Shown: positions 37,650 through 46,777, counted from the stretch's first letter. The stretch is DNA of 64,000 bases from Micromonospora sp. WMMA1363 (GCF_030345795.1 NZ_JAUALB010000001.1:1421001-1485000), one strand, 5' to 3'. The notes: generated by a model not told the origin, from the sequence alone. Numbers and translations are program-made.

Positions 37650-38603
37650 TCAGCCCGGCACCCGAATAATGATCTTTCCCCTCGACCGTCCCGACGCGCT
37701 CAGGTCATAGGCCCGGTTGATCTCGTCGAGCGAGAACGTGTCTCCGATGTACGTCGATACCTTCTGCTGCTCCATCAGGGCACTGATCTGCTTCAGCTGC
37801 TTCAGTCCTCGGGTTGGTACGAGGACGAAGGTGGCGCGCCTACCACCGGTGGAGACATAGCCCTTGAGCTTTCCGGTCAGGTTCCGGAGAGAAGGCACGG
37901 TCGATACGAACAGCCCTCGTTCGGTGAGGATGGAGAAATAGGCCTTGTAGTCCTCATTCCCCACCGTGTCGAGGATCAGGTCGAACGGACCGTGGCTGGC
38001 GGGGGCGATGACCCGCTCCTTGGTGTAATCGATGACGTGGTCCGCGCCCAGGCTCTTCACCAGTTCGACGTTGCGCGTGCTGCACACGCCGACGACCTCC
38101 GCGCCGAGCGCCTTGGCCATCTGCACGGCGAAGGTTCCGATTCCCCCAGAAGCCCCTACGACAAGGACCTTCTGCCCGGGTGTCAGCTTCCCGTAGGTGG
38201 TGAGTCCGTGCCAAGCGGTGATCCCGGCGGTGGGCACACCCGCCGCCTGCTCGTGTGAGACGTCGTCCGGCTTCTTGATGACCTGGCCAGCGGGAACTGC
38301 GAGGTACTCACTCGCGCATCCCTTGCCAGGGCCCCTCAGGGCGAAGACCGGATCTCCCACCTGACAGCTGGTGACCTTCGCCCCTACCGCTTCCACCACG
38401 CCGCTGAAATCCGCCCCCGGCTTGTACTGAAGGCCGAGCCGTGACATCGTCCTCAGCCATTTCCAGTCTGACGGATTGACACACGTGGCGTGCACCTTGA
38501 TCAGCAACTCGTTGGCCTTCGGTCGGGGCCTCGGCCGCTCCCCGACTATCAGCCCTCGGCCCTTTTCCAGGAAAGCCGCTCTCATCGTGTTCATGTACGT
38601 CAC
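37650..38603 (-). CDS. MDR-family NAD(P)-dependent reductase (quinone oxidoreductase-like)
   Basis: A 317-residue zinc-free medium-chain reductase. The GroES-like domain has KVHATCVNPSDWKWLRT and GADFSGVVEAVG. The Rossmann motif is KVLVVGASGGIGTFAVQMAKALGA (in part VVGASGGIGTFAVQ) at about 150-165, followed by GADHVIDYTKE and the C-terminal RAYDLSASGRSRGKIII. It lacks the structural and catalytic zinc Cys of alcohol dehydrogenases, so NADPH:quinone or enone reductase activity is likely. The start is unclear: GTG 38603 follows AAGG by 4 bases; ATG 38594 is the alternative. Confidence 0.87.
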   Translation of the reverse strand: MTYMNTMRAAFLEKGRGLIVGERPRPRPKANELLIKVHATCVNPSDWKWLRTMSRLGLQYKPGADFSGVVEAVGAKVTSCQVGDPVFALRGPGKGCASEYLAVPAGQVIKKPDDVSHEQAAGVPTAGITAWHGLTTYGKLTPGQKVLVVGASGGIGTFAVQMAKALGAEVVGVCSTRNVELVKSLGADHVIDYTKERVIAPASHGPFDLILDTVGNEDYKAYFSILTERGLFVSTVPSLRNLTGKLKGYVSTGGRRATFVLVPTRGLKQLKQISALMEQQKVSTYIGDTFSLDEINRAYDLSASGRSRGKIIIRVPG

Positions 38604-38779
38604 GCAACCTTGGTAATCTCTCGTTGCCGATGATGTCGCCCATCACCCGGCGACAACCGCAACGGCCCGGAGCGGCGCGGGCGTCGCCTGTCGCGGACCG
38701 GCCCGCACCGCTCCGAAAGGCTTGCGGTCGTCCACGGCGAGCGTACTCGCACAGCACCGCGTTGGTTGCGAGATGCCCC

Positions 38780-39040
38780 TCACCCCCGCGCGGAGGCGCC
38801 GACCTTCGCCGGTAGCCCATCGCGGTACTCTGTGGCGGGCGCGACGACCTCAAGGCTTCCGCCATGCTCCAGCACGGCAGCGGCGAACAGCTGATCCGCA
38901 CCATCGGCCAGGCAGGAGAGCCCGATGAGGTCCGAGCCGGCGGGCGCGACTCGGTCGAGCTGCGCCTCGATTCCAGCGGCAACCAGCACGGAAACATCAG
39001 ACGACAGTCCTCGGTGTCCACTTACCGCTACCCGCGTCAA
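38780..39040 (-). pseudogene. Truncated SLOG/Rossmann-like hypothetical protein
   Basis: From TTG 39040 (4 bases after GGGAGG) the protein reads LTRVAVSGHRGLSSDVSVLV, LIGLSCLADGADQLFAAAVLEHGG, EVVAPATEYRDGLP, matching conserved actinobacterial proteins I recall as about 150-160 residues. It stops after 86 residues. A sequence like their C-terminus (NAVLCEYARRGRPQAF) appears downstream in another frame near 38720, so about 50 residues were lost and the frame shifted. Its TTG overlaps the stop of the regulator remnant (TTGA), a coupling normally seen in the intact pair. Confidence 0.55.
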
Positions 39041-39240
39041 CGTTCCTCCCGATAGGTGGCGTACAAGCGTTCATCCAGCTCGGTGACCGCGCGGCTTGAC
39101 CGTGCGCCAATAGTGTTACGGAACGTGGCGACAGCGCGGGTGACTCGCTCTGAATCATAGGTCTGCCCCACGTCGAACGCCTCGGCGGCGAGCTTGCACG
39201 CCTCGTCCACCCTGCCGGACCTGTGGTCACCACGCTGCCC
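39037..39240 (-). pseudogene. C-terminal remnant of an XRE-type regulator
   Basis: The minus strand encodes [58 protein letters not shown] and a stop. This matches the helical C-terminal end of actinobacterial XRE-family regulators with TPR-like repeats. There is no HTH domain: the sequence before residue RVDEA joins unrelated DNA and then meets the divergent aminotransferase gene. It is the 5'-truncated partner of the SLOG-like gene. Confidence 0.5.
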
Positions 39241-39359
39241 GACGTGGCACGGCTGGACATCGACCGCCACGACCGCCCGGTGCGGTGGCGCGTACACCCA
39301 GTCGGCTCGTGGACATACCACGACATCCTCCCGTCCGGATTCGATCTAAGGTGGGCGGC

Positions 39360-40607
39360 ATGGCAAGCCCCGTACCATCCGCCAACGGTTCCGGAGCACA
39401 GAATCCGCTCACCCGCCTGAGGCTGGACGAGCTTCGGCAGCGCACCAGCGTGAAGTGGCGCAAGCACCCGCCGGACGTGCTTCCCCTCTGGGTGGCGGAG
39501 ATGGACGTACCGCTCGCTCCCCCGGTGGCCGACGCGCTCCGTCGCGCCGTCGACGTCGGTGACACCGGGTACCCGCACGGGACGGCGTACGCCGAGGCGG
39601 TCGGTGACTTCGCCGCCCAGCGCTGGGCCTGGAACGACTTCCGGGTCGAACGCACCACGATCGTGCCCGACGTGATGATGGGCATCGTCGAGGTGCTCCG
39701 GCTGGTGACCGACCCCGGCGACGGGGTCGTGATCTGCTCCCCCGTGTACCCGCCCTTCTACGCGTTCGTCGGCCACGCCGACCGGCAGGTGATCGAGGCC
39801 CCGCTCGGGCCCGACCTGCGCATGGACCTCGCCGCGCTCGACGAGGCCTTCCGCCGGGCCCGAGCCCACGGCCGCCGGCCGGCGTTCCTGCTGTGCAACC
39901 CGCACAACCCGACCGGCGTCGTCCATCGTCGGGACGAACTCGAGGCCGTCGCCGAACTGGCATGCCGGCACGGCGTGCGGGTGGTCTCGGACGAGATCCA
40001 CGCCCCCCTGGTGCTCCCCGGGACGGACCTCACCCCCTACCTCACGGTGGCCGGCGCCGAGGACGCGTTCGCCCTGATCTCCGCCTCGAAGGCGTGGAAC
40101 CTCGCCGGCCTGAAGGCGGCGCTCGCGGTCGCCGGTCCACGGGCCGCCGCCGACCTGGTCCGCATGCCGGAGGAGGTCAGCCACGGCCCCAGCCACCTGG
40201 GCGTCGTCGCGCACACCGCCGCGTTCCGCGCTGGTGGGCAGTGGCTCGACCTGCTTCTCGACGGCCTCGACGCCAACCGCGCGCTGTTGGCGACGCTGCT
40301 GGCGGAGCACGTCCCGTCCGTCACCTACCACCGCCCCGAGGGCACGTATCTCGCCTGGCTGGACTGCACCAGGCTGGGCTCCGGCTCGGGGCAGGCGGCC
40401 GGCGGACCTGGCGTGGTCAGCGATGTCGCCGGGCCCGCGAAGATGTTTCTCGACCGGGCGCGGGTCGCGCTCAGCTCCGGGCACGTCTTCGGCACCGGCG
40501 GGGCGGGCTTCGTGCGCCTCAACTTCGCCACCTCACCCGCGATCCTCACCGACGCCGTCACCCGGATGGGTCACGCGGTGCGGGCGCAGCACGCACCGCC
40601 GCGCTGA
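39360..40607 (+). CDS. PLP-dependent C-S lyase/aminotransferase (MalY/PatB family)
   Basis: A 415-residue fold-type I enzyme, probably cystathionine beta-lyase. Starts at ATG 39360 after AAGGTGGG. Family landmarks are [50 protein letters not shown] and the PLP Lys in [13 protein letters not shown] (about residue 240). The C-terminal domain has [20 protein letters not shown]. MalY/PatB enzymes cleave cystathionine to homocysteine; some also act in regulation or volatile-thiol release. Not linked to other sulphur genes here. Confidence 0.9.
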   Translation: MASPVPSANGSGAQNPLTRLRLDELRQRTSVKWRKHPPDVLPLWVAEMDVPLAPPVADALRRAVDVGDTGYPHGTAYAEAVGDFAAQRWAWNDFRVERTTIVPDVMMGIVEVLRLVTDPGDGVVICSPVYPPFYAFVGHADRQVIEAPLGPDLRMDLAALDEAFRRARAHGRRPAFLLCNPHNPTGVVHRRDELEAVAELACRHGVRVVSDEIHAPLVLPGTDLTPYLTVAGAEDAFALISASKAWNLAGLKAALAVAGPRAAADLVRMPEEVSHGPSHLGVVAHTAAFRAGGQWLDLLLDGLDANRALLATLLAEHVPSVTYHRPEGTYLAWLDCTRLGSGSGQAAGGPGVVSDVAGPAKMFLDRARVALSSGHVFGTGGAGFVRLNFATSPAILTDAVTRMGHAVRAQHAPPR

Positions 40608-40667
40608 GCCGTGACCGGCACCGGTGGTCGCCGCCTCGGGGCGGCGACCACCGGTGCCGGTCACGGC
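40608..40667. terminator. Perfect 28-bp bidirectional hairpin
   Basis: Arms 40608-40635 and 40640-40667 are exact reverse complements with a TCGG loop. It begins right after the lyase stop and covers the stop codon of the convergent gene, so it can terminate both transcripts. It is the longest perfect stem in the window. Confidence 0.85.
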
Positions 40668-41437
40668 CGACGCGGGCGGCGGGTGAGCCCGAAGCCGACG
40701 ACGCCGGCCGCGGCCGCCAGGACGCCGCCCACCGTGCTCCAGATCCACCGCGAGCCGAGGTCGGGCAACCAGTCGACGTATCCGCCGTCGTGTTGCGCGG
40801 TCGGTTGTGCCGTCGGTTCGGCGCTGGCCACCGTGCCGGCCTTGGTGGGCGGCACCAGCGGCGCCTTCAGCTCGCCGTCGTCGCGGGAGTCCTGCCCGTC
40901 CGCGCTGACCAACAGCTGCACGTCCATCGGAAGGCCGAGGTCCGCCTCCGGCAGATCGGCCACCGACAGCCGGACGTAGTACGTCCCGGGCAGCGGGTCG
41001 GCCGACCAGGGCTCGGCCCAGGACCGTACCTGCCGCAGCGTGCAGCCGAGCGACACGCTGCCGGCGGCGGCGTCGACGGTGGGGGTCTGGGCACCGGACG
41101 TGCAGGCCTGGCGGCGCCGTAGCCCGTCGAAGACCTCCACCGTCCAGGTCGACGCGCCGCCGCGCGACTTCGGGAACGACACGGTAGCGGTGATCTCGTG
41201 CCGTTCACCGACGGCTGCGGGGTACGACCAGTACAGGTAGTCGCCGATGGCGGCGTCGACCTGGGCCGGCTGCCCGGCGGCGATGCCGGCGGCGGTCAGG
41301 AAGGAGGTCCCGGCCCGGGTGACCGGGGTGGCACCCGGAGAAGGTGTGGGCGTGGCCAGCACCGGGGCCGGCGTGGCCAGCAGGGCCAGACCGGCGGCGG
41401 CCAGCGCGGCACCGCCACGGATCGTCGGGGTGTTCAT
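40661..41437 (-). CDS. Membrane-anchored secreted partner of the VWA protein
   Basis: 258 residues with a signal peptide (MNTPTIRGGAALAAAGLALL) and a C-terminal membrane helix followed by RRPRRP (IWSTVGGVLAAAAGVVGFGL). The middle is a beta-sandwich-like region (ITATVSFPKSRGGASTWTVE, GTYYVRLSVADLPEADLGLP) with two Cys. ATG 41437 follows GGAGGGAG and overlaps the stop of the VWA gene (ATGA). The shared topology (exported, C-terminal anchor) and coupling suggest the two act together on the outer membrane face. Function unknown. Confidence 0.75.
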   Translation of the reverse strand: MNTPTIRGGAALAAAGLALLATPAPVLATPTPSPGATPVTRAGTSFLTAAGIAAGQPAQVDAAIGDYLYWSYPAAVGERHEITATVSFPKSRGGASTWTVEVFDGLRRRQACTSGAQTPTVDAAAGSVSLGCTLRQVRSWAEPWSADPLPGTYYVRLSVADLPEADLGLPMDVQLLVSADGQDSRDDGELKAPLVPPTKAGTVASAEPTAQPTAQHDGGYVDWLPDLGSRWIWSTVGGVLAAAAGVVGFGLTRRPRRP

Positions 41438-41718
41438 CGGTTCTCCCTCCAGGTCGCCACCCACCAGCGGGTGAGCAGGCCGGCGACCAGTCCGGTGAGC
41501 AGGCCGGCCACGGTCAGCAGCACCAGCAGTACCCAGCCCCGGCCAAAATCCGGAGCGGTCGGGGCGGGGGACGCCGCGACCACGTCCACGGTCAACTCGA
41601 CCGGCATGCCGGGCGTCGCCTCGGTGCCCGGCCGGGGCGCGAACGCGTTGCTCACGACCAGGCAGACGATGGTGGCCGGGACAACCGAGGTGGCGTCCGG
41701 CGGTGGCGTACCGTCCGC
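41434..41718 (-). pseudogene. 3' part of the VWA gene after the amber codon
   Basis: In the same frame as the VWA protein the sequence continues ADGTPPPDATSVVPATIVCL, then a Pro-rich stretch and the membrane helix GWVLLVLLTVAGLLTGLVAG, ending WWVATWRENR and a stop coupled to the next gene. The natural protein-like continuation shows that TAG 41719-41721 is a nonsense change (CAG or GAG to TAG are one step away), a sequencing error, or read through. GTG 41655 could restart translation. Confidence 0.7.
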
Positions 41719-42717
41719 CTACTCCTCCCCTGCCGACCAGCGCAGACCGGCGGAGACCACGTCGGTACGGCCGCTGCCGGCGTCAACGCCACGCACCAGT
41801 TCCCGACCGTCGGCGGCGGTCGCCCGCAGCAGCACCCCGTAGTCGGGGTTGACCGGACGGTCCAGCGACACGCTGACCGAGGCGCGCAGTTCCTGCCCGG
41901 GCCGGACCGGCACCCGGTACCACCGATGCTCCGAGAATGTCTCCCGGTCGCTGTACACGCCTGCGCCGAGCAGGGGCGCGTCGTCGCACGCCGAACGGCC
42001 GGCGATCACGGCCGGGGCGGCAGTGTGGGTGTCCTTCGCCCGTTCGACGAGTTGCTTGATCCGACCGGTCAGCTCGTCGGCGCTCTGCGCGGCGGTGTAC
42101 GTGCCTCCCGTGGCCGTGGCGATGCAGAGCAACTGACGGCGCACCTTCTCGTCCGGGGCCAGGCCGAGCGTGTCGACCACCAACTTCGTACCCTGCGCTG
42201 CCAGTTCCCGGGCCACCTGGCAGGGGTCCGGCGGGGAGCAGGTGTCCTCGCCGTCGGTGATCAGCACGATCCGCCGGGCGGTCGTGCCGGTGCCGAGATC
42301 CTGGGCCGCCGAGCGCAGCGCCAGCCCGACCGGGGTGAACCCGGTCGGGCGCAGGGTCGCCACCGCGGCCTTGGCCTGTACCCGATCGACCTGGCCGACC
42401 GGCACGATCTGCTGGGTGTCCAGGCAGCCCTGCTTCTTGTCCTTGCCCTGGTAGGTGGCGCCCAGGACGCGGATGCCGAGCTGGGTCTCTTCGGGCAGTG
42501 CGTCGACCACTTCGTTGAATGCCTGCTGGGCAACGGAGATCCGGCTACGTCCGTCGATATCCCGGGCCCGCATCGAGCCGCTGACGTCGAGTACCAACTC
42601 GACCCTTGGCGGCTCGGCCGGGGTTTCCTCGTTTGCGCGGGCCGGCGTCGGACCGGGCATCAGGGTCGCCGCCAGCAACCCGATGAGGACGGCCGCCGAT
42701 CGCTTTTTCTGGATCAC
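41719..42717 (-). CDS. Exported VWA-domain protein, cut short by an amber codon
   Basis: Begins near GTG 42717 (VIQKKRSAAVLIGLLAATLM, signal peptide). A von Willebrand A domain follows with the metal site DVSGS (about 43-47) and ITDGEDTCSPPDPC; the family is typically calcium- or magnesium-dependent adhesion or assembly. The frame ends at TAG 41719-41721 after 332 residues. The same frame continues beyond that codon with a beta segment and a membrane helix (next entry), so the intact gene would encode about 426 residues. The truncated product would be secreted without its anchor. No strong ribosome binding site is visible. Confidence 0.75.
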   Translation of the reverse strand: MIQKKRSAAVLIGLLAATLMPGPTPARANEETPAEPPRVELVLDVSGSMRARDIDGRSRISVAQQAFNEVVDALPEETQLGIRVLGATYQGKDKKQGCLDTQQIVPVGQVDRVQAKAAVATLRPTGFTPVGLALRSAAQDLGTGTTARRIVLITDGEDTCSPPDPCQVARELAAQGTKLVVDTLGLAPDEKVRRQLLCIATATGGTYTAAQSADELTGRIKQLVERAKDTHTAAPAVIAGRSACDDAPLLGAGVYSDRETFSEHRWYRVPVRPGQELRASVSVSLDRPVNPDYGVLLRATAADGRELVRGVDAGSGRTDVVSAGLRWSAGEE

Positions 42718-43137
42718 CGGGCGGAGTGTAGGTGCTGTCCACTTCGGAGGATCATCCGGGTCGGCGTCCGCGCGACGGCGCGGACATCCGGGGAAACATG
42801 TAATATTTTCACGGGTTGCGGTGAAGGACCTATCGGTCATTTCCACCGTGCTGGCGAGGCGGCGACGGGCGTCCGACCTCCCCGCCCTGTCGTACGGTAT
42901 GACCTCAATGAAATATGCCCAGGACATTGATTTGCATTAATATTGCAAAGGTCGTCGACACGGTGCGAACCCCCTCTCCCAAGCGCCCGTAGCCTCGGGT
43001 GCGCGGTCCCGACTGGACTTCCGAAACCCCTCACCACCCCCCTTTCGACCGAAAGATGTCCGGCTTTCCCGGGGTGCCGGACAGTCCACCTCCAGTCGGT
43101 GCCGCCGATGGCACACCGAGGCACAGGAAGGGCCCCC
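42718..43137. promoter_or_regulatory. Divergent intergenic region with an AT-rich palindrome
   Basis: Separates the VWA gene (leftward) from the DUF4360 gene (rightward). At 42931-42949 TTTGCA and TGCAAA flank TTAATAT-type bases, an AT island in GC-rich DNA that contains a TAATAT -10-like hexamer (42938-42943). It may be a promoter with an operator. No other gene seen. Confidence 0.45.
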
Positions 43138-43782
43138 ATGTTCAGTTGGCTTGCGACCGGAGGTCTGATCCTCTCCCTGCTCACGCCCACGAACCCGGTG
43201 GTGGAGTTCCCCGAGCCCGTAACTCCTCCCCCCAACCACATCGTCATCGACCTGGTCACCGTCAACGGCTCCGGCTGCCCGGCCGGCACCGCCGCCGTCG
43301 CCATGTCGCTCGACAACACCGCCTTCACCGTCACCTACAGCCAGTTCCTCGCCCAGGTCGGGGTCGGCGCGGGGCCGACCGACTGGCGCCGTAACTGCCA
43401 GCTCAACCTTCGGGTGCACGTGCCGCAGGGCTTCACCTACGCGGTCGCCCAGGCCGACTATCGCGGCTTCGCCGCCCTGGCCGACGGGGCAACCGGGGTA
43501 GAGCGAGCAAACTACTACTTCCAGGGCATGTCACCCACGGCCTACTCGACCCACACCTTCGCCGGCCCAATGATCGACAACTGGCAGGCCACCGACGTCA
43601 CCGACGTCGCCGCTCTGGTCTGGCACCCCTGCGGCGAGCAACGAAACTTCAACATCAACACGGAGCTCTGGACCCTCGCCGGCACGTCGGACACCAGCAC
43701 GACGACGAGTTTCATGACGATGGACTCGACCGACGGAGCCATCTCCACCATCTACAACCTCGCCTGGAAGACCTGCCCGTAA
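43138..43782 (+). CDS. Secreted DUF4360 protein
   Basis: 214 residues; ATG 43138 follows GGAAGG. The N-terminus MFSWLATGGLILSLLTPTNP is a signal peptide. The body matches DUF4360 by order: IDLVTVNGSGCPAGTAAVAM, the NCQLNLRVHVPQGFTYAV strand, the YRGFAALADGATGVERANYYF region and the final LAWKTCP. Conserved Cys pair across the barrel. Role unknown; the family is common in fungi, streptomycetes and myxobacteria as exported proteins. Confidence 0.85.
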   Translation: MFSWLATGGLILSLLTPTNPVVEFPEPVTPPPNHIVIDLVTVNGSGCPAGTAAVAMSLDNTAFTVTYSQFLAQVGVGAGPTDWRRNCQLNLRVHVPQGFTYAVAQADYRGFAALADGATGVERANYYFQGMSPTAYSTHTFAGPMIDNWQATDVTDVAALVWHPCGEQRNFNINTELWTLAGTSDTSTTTSFMTMDSTDGAISTIYNLAWKTCP

Positions 43783-43792
43783 CGACACCTGA

Positions 43793-43833
43793 CACGCGCC
43801 GGCCGGGTGCCCACGGCGACCGGCCGGCGCGTG
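43793..43833 (+). terminator. 12-bp hairpin after the DUF4360 gene
   Basis: CACGCGCCGGCC (43793-43804) pairs perfectly with GGCCGGCGCGTG (43822-43833), starting 11 bases after the stop. Confidence 0.7.
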
Positions 43834-44006
43834 CCGCGCCCACCGTTCCCGCATCCCTTCCGCACTGTCACCACCCGCCGCGTCGCCGGCTCGCTGGCCC
43901 GCGGTCCCACACCACCACCTCGACGCCCGGCACGGGGCGGGACCTGCGGTGACCGTCCGTCCGGGCGTCGTCCACACCGATTCGACATCAGCTATGGAGG
44001 ATGACG

Positions 44007-44648
44007 ATGTCTCCGACGTCCCGACGACTGCGTGTGCTGGTGGCTGCTGCCGCCGCCGTTGCGATCAGCATGGTCAGCGCGTCTCCCGTATCGGCTGACG
44101 ACACCGCTGTCGACTTCGCCTGCCAGGCCCGGCCGCCCATCGTCCCGGCCCAGACCTTCGGCCTGTCAGCCGGCGTCGACGCGACCGCACCCGCCACGGT
44201 CGCCTCCGGCAGCTCCTTCACCGTCGCGCTCGCCCCCGCACCGCTTACCGTGCCCGGCTCGGTGGGCGGCTACACCGTGCGGGAGATCCGTGATCTCAAG
44301 CTTTCCATTCCCGTCCCCGCCAACGCGACCCTGACCGGGCAGCACCTCTCCGGCGGTTCGGGGCTGGGCAGCGCACCGCCCACCGTCGGCGTGGCCAACG
44401 GCAGGGTCGTCGTGACGGTGCCCGGCCCGATCAGTGGAGGAAGCACGTTCACGCCGCCCACGCTGACGCTGGCCATGACCGCCGGTGCGTCCGGCACGAC
44501 CGTCGAGACGAGGGTCGCGGGCGACAGCTACGGCAACCCTGGTCTCACCTTCACCGCCCGGGTGCCGATCCTCTTCTTCACGGCCAACGTCCCGACGTCG
44601 TGCTACCCCTCGCCCAGTCCGGTGCTCAGCTCGACGACGGTCGTCTGA
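44007..44648 (+). CDS. Secreted beta-sandwich protein of unknown function
   Basis: 213 residues. Two ATGs are possible; 44007 lies 6 bases after GGAGG (43996-44000), whereas 44001 directly abuts it. A signal peptide is followed by VDFACQARPPIVPAQTFGLS and strands such as VNATLTGQHLSGGSGLGSAP-type and FTARVPILFFTANVPTSCYP. The layout (short N-terminal Cys, repeated beta strands, C-terminal TSCYP) recalls streptomycete cyclase-like or DUF6801-type secreted proteins; I am not sure of the family. Its stop overlaps the next gene's ATG (TGATG), so the two are coupled. Confidence 0.65.
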   Translation: MSPTSRRLRVLVAAAAAVAISMVSASPVSADDTAVDFACQARPPIVPAQTFGLSAGVDATAPATVASGSSFTVALAPAPLTVPGSVGGYTVREIRDLKLSIPVPANATLTGQHLSGGSGLGSAPPTVGVANGRVVVTVPGPISGGSTFTPPTLTLAMTAGASGTTVETRVAGDSYGNPGLTFTARVPILFFTANVPTSCYPSPSPVLSSTTVV

Positions 44649-46777
44649 TGAGGAGCAGAGCGTTCCGGCGTCCGGGCAATCCGCTGGCTCGCTCCCCGCG
44701 AGTACCCGGCGTGCTCTCCACTCGGCCCCCACGTCGTGGCCGTCGGAGTTTCGTGACGTGGGCTGTGGTGATCACCGCGGCCACCCTGCTGCTGGGTACG
44801 TCGGCACCCGGTTCAGCGGACGAGTCCGGCTGGTGGGTCCCGACCGCCCGGCCGGCGCCCGACTCCTCGATCGACGTCATTGGCGCCCCGTTCACCGGCA
44901 CCGACGCGGAGGGGCAGGTGAGGGGCTTCGTCGACGCGCACAACCACCTGATGTCCAACGAAGCCTTCGGTGGGCGGCTGCTCTGCGGCAAACCGTTCTC
45001 CGAGCACGGCATCGCCGACGCGCTCAAGGACTGTCCGGAGCACTACCCGGACGGCTCGCTCGCCCTCTTCGACTTCCTCACCAACGGCGGCGACGGCCGG
45101 CACGACCCCGATGGCTGGCCGACATTCAAGGACTGGCCGGCCCACGACTCGAAGACCCACCAGCAGAACTACTACGCCTGGATCGAGCGGGCCTGGCGCG
45201 GTGGCCAGCGGGTCCTCGTCAACCACCTCGTCACCAATCAGGTGATCTGCTCGCTCTACTTCTTCAAGGACCGCAGCTGCGACGAGATGACCTCCCTGCG
45301 GCTACAGGCCCGCAAGACGTACGAGATGCAGGACTACATCGACCAGATGTACGGTGGCCCGGGCAGGGGATGGTTCCGCATCGTCACCGACAGCGGGCAG
45401 GCCCGCGAGGTCATCCGCCAGGGAAAGCTGGCCGTCGTCCTGGGGGTCGAGACCTCCGAGCCGTTCGGCTGTAAGCAGATCCTGGACATTCCCCAGTGCA
45501 CCAAGGACGACATCGACCGCGGACTCGACGAACTGTACGGCCTCGGGGTACGCAGCATGTTCCTGTGCCACAAGTTCGACAACGCCCTGTGCGGGGTCCG
45601 GTTCGACTCCGGCACCACCGGCACCGCGGTCAACGCCGGTCAGTTCCTGTCGACCGGAACCTTCTGGATGACAGAGAAGTGCACGGGTCCGCAACAGGAC
45701 AACCCGATCACCATCGGTGCCATACCCGGACTGGAGAAGCTGCTTCCGCCCGGCGTGCGGCTTCCGTCGTACCCGGCGGAGGCACGGTGCAACATCCGCG
45801 GGCTCACCGCGCTCGGCGAGTACGCCCTGCGCGGCATGATGGAGCGCAAAATGCTGGTCGAGATCGACCACATGAGTGTCAAGGCCACCGGCCGGACCCT
45901 GGACATCCTCGAGTCCGTCTCGTACCCCGGGGCGATCTCGTCGCACAGCTGGATGGACCTGAACTGGACCGAACGGGTGTACGGCCTCGGCGGGTTCATC
46001 GCCCAGTACATGCACGGTGCCGGGCGGTTCATCGCGGACGCATACCGCACGAAGGCGCTGCGGGACGCTTACGGGGTCGGCTACGGCTTCGGCACCGACA
46101 TGAACGGTTTCGGAAACTGGCCGGGCCCCCGTGGCGCGGACACCCCGAACCCGGTCCGGTACCCGTACCGTTCCGCCGACGGCGGTGCCGTCCTCGATCG
46201 GCAAACGACCGGCGAACGCACCTGGGACATCAACATCGACGGTGCCGCGCACTACGGTCTGGTACCCGACTGGGTGGAGGAGATCCGGGTCCTGGGGGGC
46301 CAGGGGGTCGTGGATGACCTCCTGCGCGGCGCCGAGTCGTACCTCGGCACCTGGGCAGCGTCGGAGGGCCACGCGCCCGGGGCGAACCTCGCTGCGGGCT
46401 CGTCCGCCTCGGCCAGTTCCACGTTGTGGAGCCCGTTCACCACCTTCGCCGCCCGTCGAGCCGTGGACGGCAACCCAACGACACGCTGGGCGAGCTGGTG
46501 GAGCGACGACCAGTGGCTGCGGCTGGACCTCGGGTCTCCACACCTGATCCGGCGGGTCACCCTGAACTGGGGGCCCTCCTACGCCAAGGCGTACCGCGTC
46601 GAGGTGTCAACCGACGGCAACGTCTGGCGGACCGTGTCGTCCACGTCGGCCGGTGACGGCGGTCTGGACACGGTGACGTTCGCCGCCACGTCGGCCCGCC
46701 ACGTCCGCGTCCACTGCCAGAAACGCGGGACCCTGTTGGGCTACTCGCTGAACGAGGTCGGCGTCTACGGTACGTGA
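44648..46777 (+). CDS. Secreted metal-dependent hydrolase (dipeptidase-like) with C-terminal discoidin domain
   Basis: 709 residues. The N-terminal basic region and helix (FVTWAVVITAATLLLGTSAP) form a long signal peptide. A TIM-barrel hydrolase follows with VDAHNHLMSNEAFGG (metal His pair), VEIDHMSVKATG, ISSHSWMDLNW and GFGTDMNGFG: His, His, His, Asp in the order of the amidohydrolase/membrane-dipeptidase superfamily. The last about 140 residues are an F5/8 type C (discoidin) carbohydrate-binding domain: SSASASSTLWSPFTTFAARR, AVDGNPTTRWASWWSDDQWL, RVEVSTDGNVW. Substrate unknown; linkage to the preceding secreted protein suggests a joint extracellular role. Confidence 0.75.
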   Translation: MRSRAFRRPGNPLARSPRVPGVLSTRPPRRGRRSFVTWAVVITAATLLLGTSAPGSADESGWWVPTARPAPDSSIDVIGAPFTGTDAEGQVRGFVDAHNHLMSNEAFGGRLLCGKPFSEHGIADALKDCPEHYPDGSLALFDFLTNGGDGRHDPDGWPTFKDWPAHDSKTHQQNYYAWIERAWRGGQRVLVNHLVTNQVICSLYFFKDRSCDEMTSLRLQARKTYEMQDYIDQMYGGPGRGWFRIVTDSGQAREVIRQGKLAVVLGVETSEPFGCKQILDIPQCTKDDIDRGLDELYGLGVRSMFLCHKFDNALCGVRFDSGTTGTAVNAGQFLSTGTFWMTEKCTGPQQDNPITIGAIPGLEKLLPPGVRLPSYPAEARCNIRGLTALGEYALRGMMERKMLVEIDHMSVKATGRTLDILESVSYPGAISSHSWMDLNWTERVYGLGGFIAQYMHGAGRFIADAYRTKALRDAYGVGYGFGTDMNGFGNWPGPRGADTPNPVRYPYRSADGGAVLDRQTTGERTWDINIDGAAHYGLVPDWVEEIRVLGGQGVVDDLLRGAESYLGTWAASEGHAPGANLAAGSSASASSTLWSPFTTFAARRAVDGNPTTRWASWWSDDQWLRLDLGSPHLIRRVTLNWGPSYAKAYRVEVSTDGNVWRTVSSTSAGDGGLDTVTFAATSARHVRVHCQKRGTLLGYSLNEVGVYGT

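Noticed and set aside
39223..39420. Plus-strand 65-codon frame (GTG 39223) with the stretch [17 protein letters not shown]
   Set aside because: It looks partly protein-like but has no ribosome binding site, overlaps the regulator remnant and the lyase start, and matches nothing I know.
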